Origin: Dehalococcoidia bacterium
GTDB taxonomy: Bacteria > Chloroflexota > Dehalococcoidia > UBA2979
DNA: 16,202 nt
NCBI GenBank assembly: GCA_030745285.1
Contig: JASLOV010000012.1
Coordinates: forward strand, 1 to 16,202
Direction: 5' to 3'
This document shows, piece by piece, positions 13,859 to 16,202 of the stretch; the stretch's first letter is position 1; every line of letters begins with the position of its first letter. The notes beneath the pieces are model-generated. The model searched no databases and was not told where the DNA came from. It saw only the letters and a program-made list of their open reading frames with translations. The translations under genes and the position numbers were made by a program.

Positions 13859-15178
13859 ATGGGTAAGGAACTTCGAAACGTAGTGATCGTGGACGCGGCG
13901 CGCTCCGCCTTTGCGCGCGGCGCACGCGGCAAGCTCGTTGCCACCCGGCTGGACGACGCCGGGGCGACCGTACTGCGCGAGATGCTGGACCGTAATCCCA
14001 AGATCCAGCCGCACATGGTCGAAGACATTGGCATGGGCCAGGTTGGCCAGGCGTCAGAGCTGGCCGGCATCGGCGCGGACGCGGTGAAGAAGCTCGCGGG
14101 CCTCCCGCAGGAGACCTCGACCTTCCAGACCAACCGCCAGTGCGGCTCCAGCATGGAGACCCTGCACCGCATCGCTCAGAGCATCATGGTCGGCGCGATC
14201 GACTGTGGCGTCTCGCTGGGTGCGGAGCGCATGGGCCGCCAGCTGGGCGGCGGCGGTCGCGGCAATCAAGACCGCAACCGCAATGAGGTCCACAACGAGA
14301 AGCTGCTGCAGACGAGCGACCTCCAGCGCGCCCCGGCTCCGAACCACGGCGACGTGTTCTCGGTGCCGTTCCCGGACGCGATTCTGGACCAGCCGACGAA
14401 CGCGTCGATGCTCCAGACCGCTCAGAACGTCGCGGAGGCCTACGGCCTGTCGCGAGCTGAGCAGGACGAGTTCGCCGTCGAGAGCCACCGCAAGTACGGC
14501 GTGGCCTTCGACAAGGGCGTCTACGGCGACGAGATCATCCCGCTTGAGGTTGAGACGCCGGTCTTCGACGACGAGGGCAACTGGGTCTCCGCCGAGGTCG
14601 GCGAGATGGTCACCTTCGACATGGACGAGGGCTTCCGCCCTTCCACCAACATGGAGGCGCTGACCAACCTGCGCACCCTGCCGGTGGAGAGCTACACCGA
14701 CGCTGAGATCATGATCACCGCGGGTAACGCCTGCCCGACGAATGATGGGATCTCCGCCGCAATCCTCATGAGCGAGGAAAAGGCGCTGGAGCTCGGTCTT
14801 GAGCCGATCGCCCGGGTCGTCGGTTTCGGCGTCGCTGGTGTGAAGCAGCAGTTCATGGGCCTCGGGCCGATTCCGGCCACGAGGAAGGCGCTGGCGAACG
14901 CTGGCATCGAGGCGGGGCAGATTGACCGCGTCGAGTTCAACGAAGCCTTCGCGGCCCAGGTCATCCCGTCGATCACCGACCTTGGCATCGACATGGCCAA
15001 CGTCAATGTCAACGGTGGCTCGCTGGCCATCGGTCACCCGCTCGGCGCCACCGGCGCCCGGCTGGTCGGCACGGTGTCGCACGAGCTGCGGCGCTCCGGC
15101 GGCCGCTACGGCCTGGCGACCCAGTGCATCGGCGCTGGCATGGGCATCTCGACCATCGTCGAGAGCATGGACAACTAG
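13859..15178 (+). CDS. Acetyl-CoA acetyltransferase / 3-ketoacyl-CoA thiolase
   Basis: This 439-residue thiolase is slightly longer than the common 390-400. The nucleophile is C95 in NRQCGSSMETLH. NEAFAAQ (361-367), GHPLGATGAR with H393 (392-401) and TQCIGAGMG with C423 (421-429) complete the four-residue active site. It condenses two acyl-CoAs or cleaves a 3-ketoacyl-CoA, the last beta-oxidation step. The region 120-170 (RGNQDRNRNEVHNE) is a polar loop of roughly 40 extra residues relative to short thiolases. ATG 13859 is preferred because GGGGG is spaced five bases from it. ATG 13847 is in frame but has no site. A strong terminator follows. It could serve fatty acid, polyhydroxyalkanoate or isoprenoid metabolism; nearby crotonases and SDRs favour degradation. 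Confidence 0.93.
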   Translation: MGKELRNVVIVDAARSAFARGARGKLVATRLDDAGATVLREMLDRNPKIQPHMVEDIGMGQVGQASELAGIGADAVKKLAGLPQETSTFQTNRQCGSSMETLHRIAQSIMVGAIDCGVSLGAERMGRQLGGGGRGNQDRNRNEVHNEKLLQTSDLQRAPAPNHGDVFSVPFPDAILDQPTNASMLQTAQNVAEAYGLSRAEQDEFAVESHRKYGVAFDKGVYGDEIIPLEVETPVFDDEGNWVSAEVGEMVTFDMDEGFRPSTNMEALTNLRTLPVESYTDAEIMITAGNACPTNDGISAAILMSEEKALELGLEPIARVVGFGVAGVKQQFMGLGPIPATRKALANAGIEAGQIDRVEFNEAFAAQVIPSITDLGIDMANVNVNGGSLAIGHPLGATGARLVGTVSHELRRSGGRYGLATQCIGAGMGISTIVESMDN

Positions 15179-15202
15179 TAGCTCTGCTTTCGCAGAACTC
15201 CT

Positions 15203-15234
15203 GAGAGGGGCCCCATCCGGGGCCCCTCTCTTTT
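15203..15234 (+). terminator. Rho-independent terminator of the thiolase gene
   Basis: A perfect 12-bp stem (15203-15214 with 15219-15230) with loop ATCC is followed by TTTT (15231-15234). It begins 24 bases after the stop codon. A smaller perfect hairpin, TCTGC-TTTC-GCAGA (15183-15196), precedes it. This is the only textbook intrinsic terminator in the window. Confidence 0.93.
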
Positions 15235-15353
15235 GTGCTTGCGCCCGTTCGCGTGCGCCATCGCGCCGCTCGGCTCGCCCCGGGAGTATTATCCGGGCGC
15301 GACGGCGCGGGACCGGCCTGCCGGGGACCCCCGCCGGGCGGAGGGGGCTGCAC

Positions 15354-15806
15354 ATGAGCGAGAGCCAGCGACTGGCGCGAGAACTGCTCGATTCGATCAC
15401 GGAGACCGTCGACCAGCTTCAGCGGCTGACCGACGCTCATCTCGATCACGACTGCAGCCACGGCTGCGCCATGGACGGAGGCGTGCGCCGTCTGCTGGTG
15501 CACAACGCGGAGCACGACCGCATGCATGCCGGCGCGGTCAGCGGCGCCCGCTACCACGGCGGGGTGATGCAGGAGTCGGAGCTGGCGAAGCTGCTGCGCG
15601 ACTGGCTGCGCGAGCGCGTGGAGCTCGTCGGACAGTTGCTCACCGCTCCGGACGAAGTGCTGGAGCTCTCCGGGGACGGCGACGAGTGGTCCCTGAGAGA
15701 GCACGTCGAGCACGTGCTGTACTGGGAGCGCGACAGCATCGACACTGCGATGCGCGAGGCAAGCGGCGAAGAGGCGGCTCCCGCCGCCGGCCAGCCCGGC
15801 TCGTAG
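15354..15806 (+). CDS. DinB-like four-helix-bundle protein, putative metal-binding
   Basis: This 150-residue helical protein has the layout of the DinB/YfiT superfamily. An N-terminal helix contains LARELLDSITETVDQLQRLTD. LVHNAEHDRMHAG (48-60) and WSLREHVEHVLYWERDSID (112-130) follow. H50, H54 or H58, H117 and H120 could form the three-histidine metal site. Some family members are thiol-dependent transferases using mycothiol or bacillithiol. An added cluster, DHDCSHGC (31-38), holds two cysteines and two histidines near the first helix. The C-terminus (136-150) is Ala/Gly/Pro and disordered. ATG 15354-15356 has GGAGG upstream. It lies after the thiolase terminator and before the SDR on the same strand. 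Function unknown. Confidence 0.75.
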   Translation: MSESQRLARELLDSITETVDQLQRLTDAHLDHDCSHGCAMDGGVRRLLVHNAEHDRMHAGAVSGARYHGGVMQESELAKLLRDWLRERVELVGQLLTAPDEVLELSGDGDEWSLREHVEHVLYWERDSIDTAMREASGEEAAPAAGQPGS

Positions 15807-15864
15807 CAACAGCAGCCAGTGATCGAGCGGCGTCCCGGACGTCGCCGTGATGAAGGGAATGACC

Positions 15865-16202
15865 ATGGCAGGACGGCTGGAAGGCAAAGTAGCGATCGTG
15901 ACCGGCGCCGGCCGAGGCATCGGTCGCGGCGAAGCGCTGGGGCTGGCGTCCGAGGGCGCGGCGGTCGTGATCAACGACCTCGGCGGCTCGGCGGCGGGCG
16001 AGGGCGCGGACACAACACCGGCCCAGGACGTCGCCAACGAGATCACGAACTCCGGCGGGCGCGCCGTCGTCAACACGGCGGACGTCAGCGACTTCGACGC
16101 CGCCGGCGCGATGGTGCAGCAGGCGCTCGACGAGTTCGGCCAGCTCGACATCCTCGTGAACAACGCCGGCATCCTGCGTGACCGCATGGTGTTCAACATG
16201 AC
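15865..16202 (+). CDS. Short-chain dehydrogenase/reductase, N-terminal part (runs off the window)
   Basis: 112 codons are present before the edge. TGAGRGIG (13-20) is the Rossmann glycine motif. D38 in VINDLGG favours NAD(H), and NNAG (99-102) is complete. The VINDLGG followed by an insert SAAGEGADTTPAQDVANEI resembles the dehydrogenase half of peroxisomal MFE-2-like and related 3-hydroxyacyl-CoA dehydrogenases. ILRDRMVFNM after NNAG is also typical of that subgroup. The YxxxK catalytic pair lies beyond the window. ATG 15865 is chosen because AGGGA stands six bases upstream; in-frame ATGs at 15850 and 15859 are alternatives. It follows the DinB gene by 58 bases, perhaps as an operon. Together with the thiolase it fits a beta-oxidation role, which is inference. 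Confidence 0.88.
   Translation, partial: MAGRLEGKVAIVTGAGRGIGRGEALGLASEGAAVVINDLGGSAAGEGADTTPAQDVANEITNSGGRAVVNTADVSDFDAAGAMVQQALDEFGQLDILVNNAGILRDRMVFNM

Noticed and set aside
14054..15400. 448-codon antisense frame across the thiolase gene
   Set aside because: The sense strand carries all thiolase active-site motifs. The antisense translation is low-complexity Arg/His/Val/Leu without a recognisable fold.

Overview
This is a high-GC bacterial window with 14 protein-coding genes, two of them cut by the window edges. I see no tRNA, rRNA, CRISPR array, insertion sequence or phage gene. The content fits a high-GC aerobic or facultative heterotroph of the Chloroflexota/Actinomycetota kind: crotonases, short-chain dehydrogenases, an FMN-type luciferase-like oxidoreductase, a thiolase and a split ABC exporter. 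I lean to Chloroflexota by gene style only, and the assignment is weak.

Layout. Bases 1-129 hold the C-terminal end of an RRM RNA-binding protein, meeting the convergent MobB gene at a shared GC hairpin. Bases 134-3356 (minus strand) carry MobB, a putative lipoprotein, an NTF2/SnoaL-fold protein and a crotonase. Bases 3573-7231 (plus strand) encode the two halves of a heterodimeric ABC exporter. Bases 7283-12993 (minus strand) carry an SDR, a thioredoxin-fold protein, a second crotonase, an M3 oligoendopeptidase and an LLM-class oxidoreductase. Bases 13123-16202 (plus strand) carry a small cysteine phosphatase, a thiolase with a strong terminator, a DinB-fold protein and the start of another SDR.

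Main discovery. The thioredoxin-fold gene at 8125-8820 (minus strand) is interrupted by a single in-frame TGA exactly where the first active-site cysteine should be (WASW-U-A-C-R). Immediately downstream is a perfect 6-bp stem with a GGUCU loop. Its spacing and loop match a bacterial SECIS element and resemble the E. coli fdhF SECIS loop. The gene also has its own extended -10 promoter and an ideal Shine-Dalgarno. I read it as an intact selenoprotein with an unusual one-residue-spaced Sec-x-Cys motif, which ordinary gene callers would split into two fragments or call a pseudogene.

How the genes fit together. Two crotonases, a thiolase and two SDRs suggest CoA-thioester degradation of fatty, alicyclic or aromatic acids, with the LLM flavoenzyme as a possible oxygenase or reductase. 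MobB supplies molybdenum cofactor maturation. The selenoprotein implies that this genome encodes selA/selB/selC/selD elsewhere; none are in the window.
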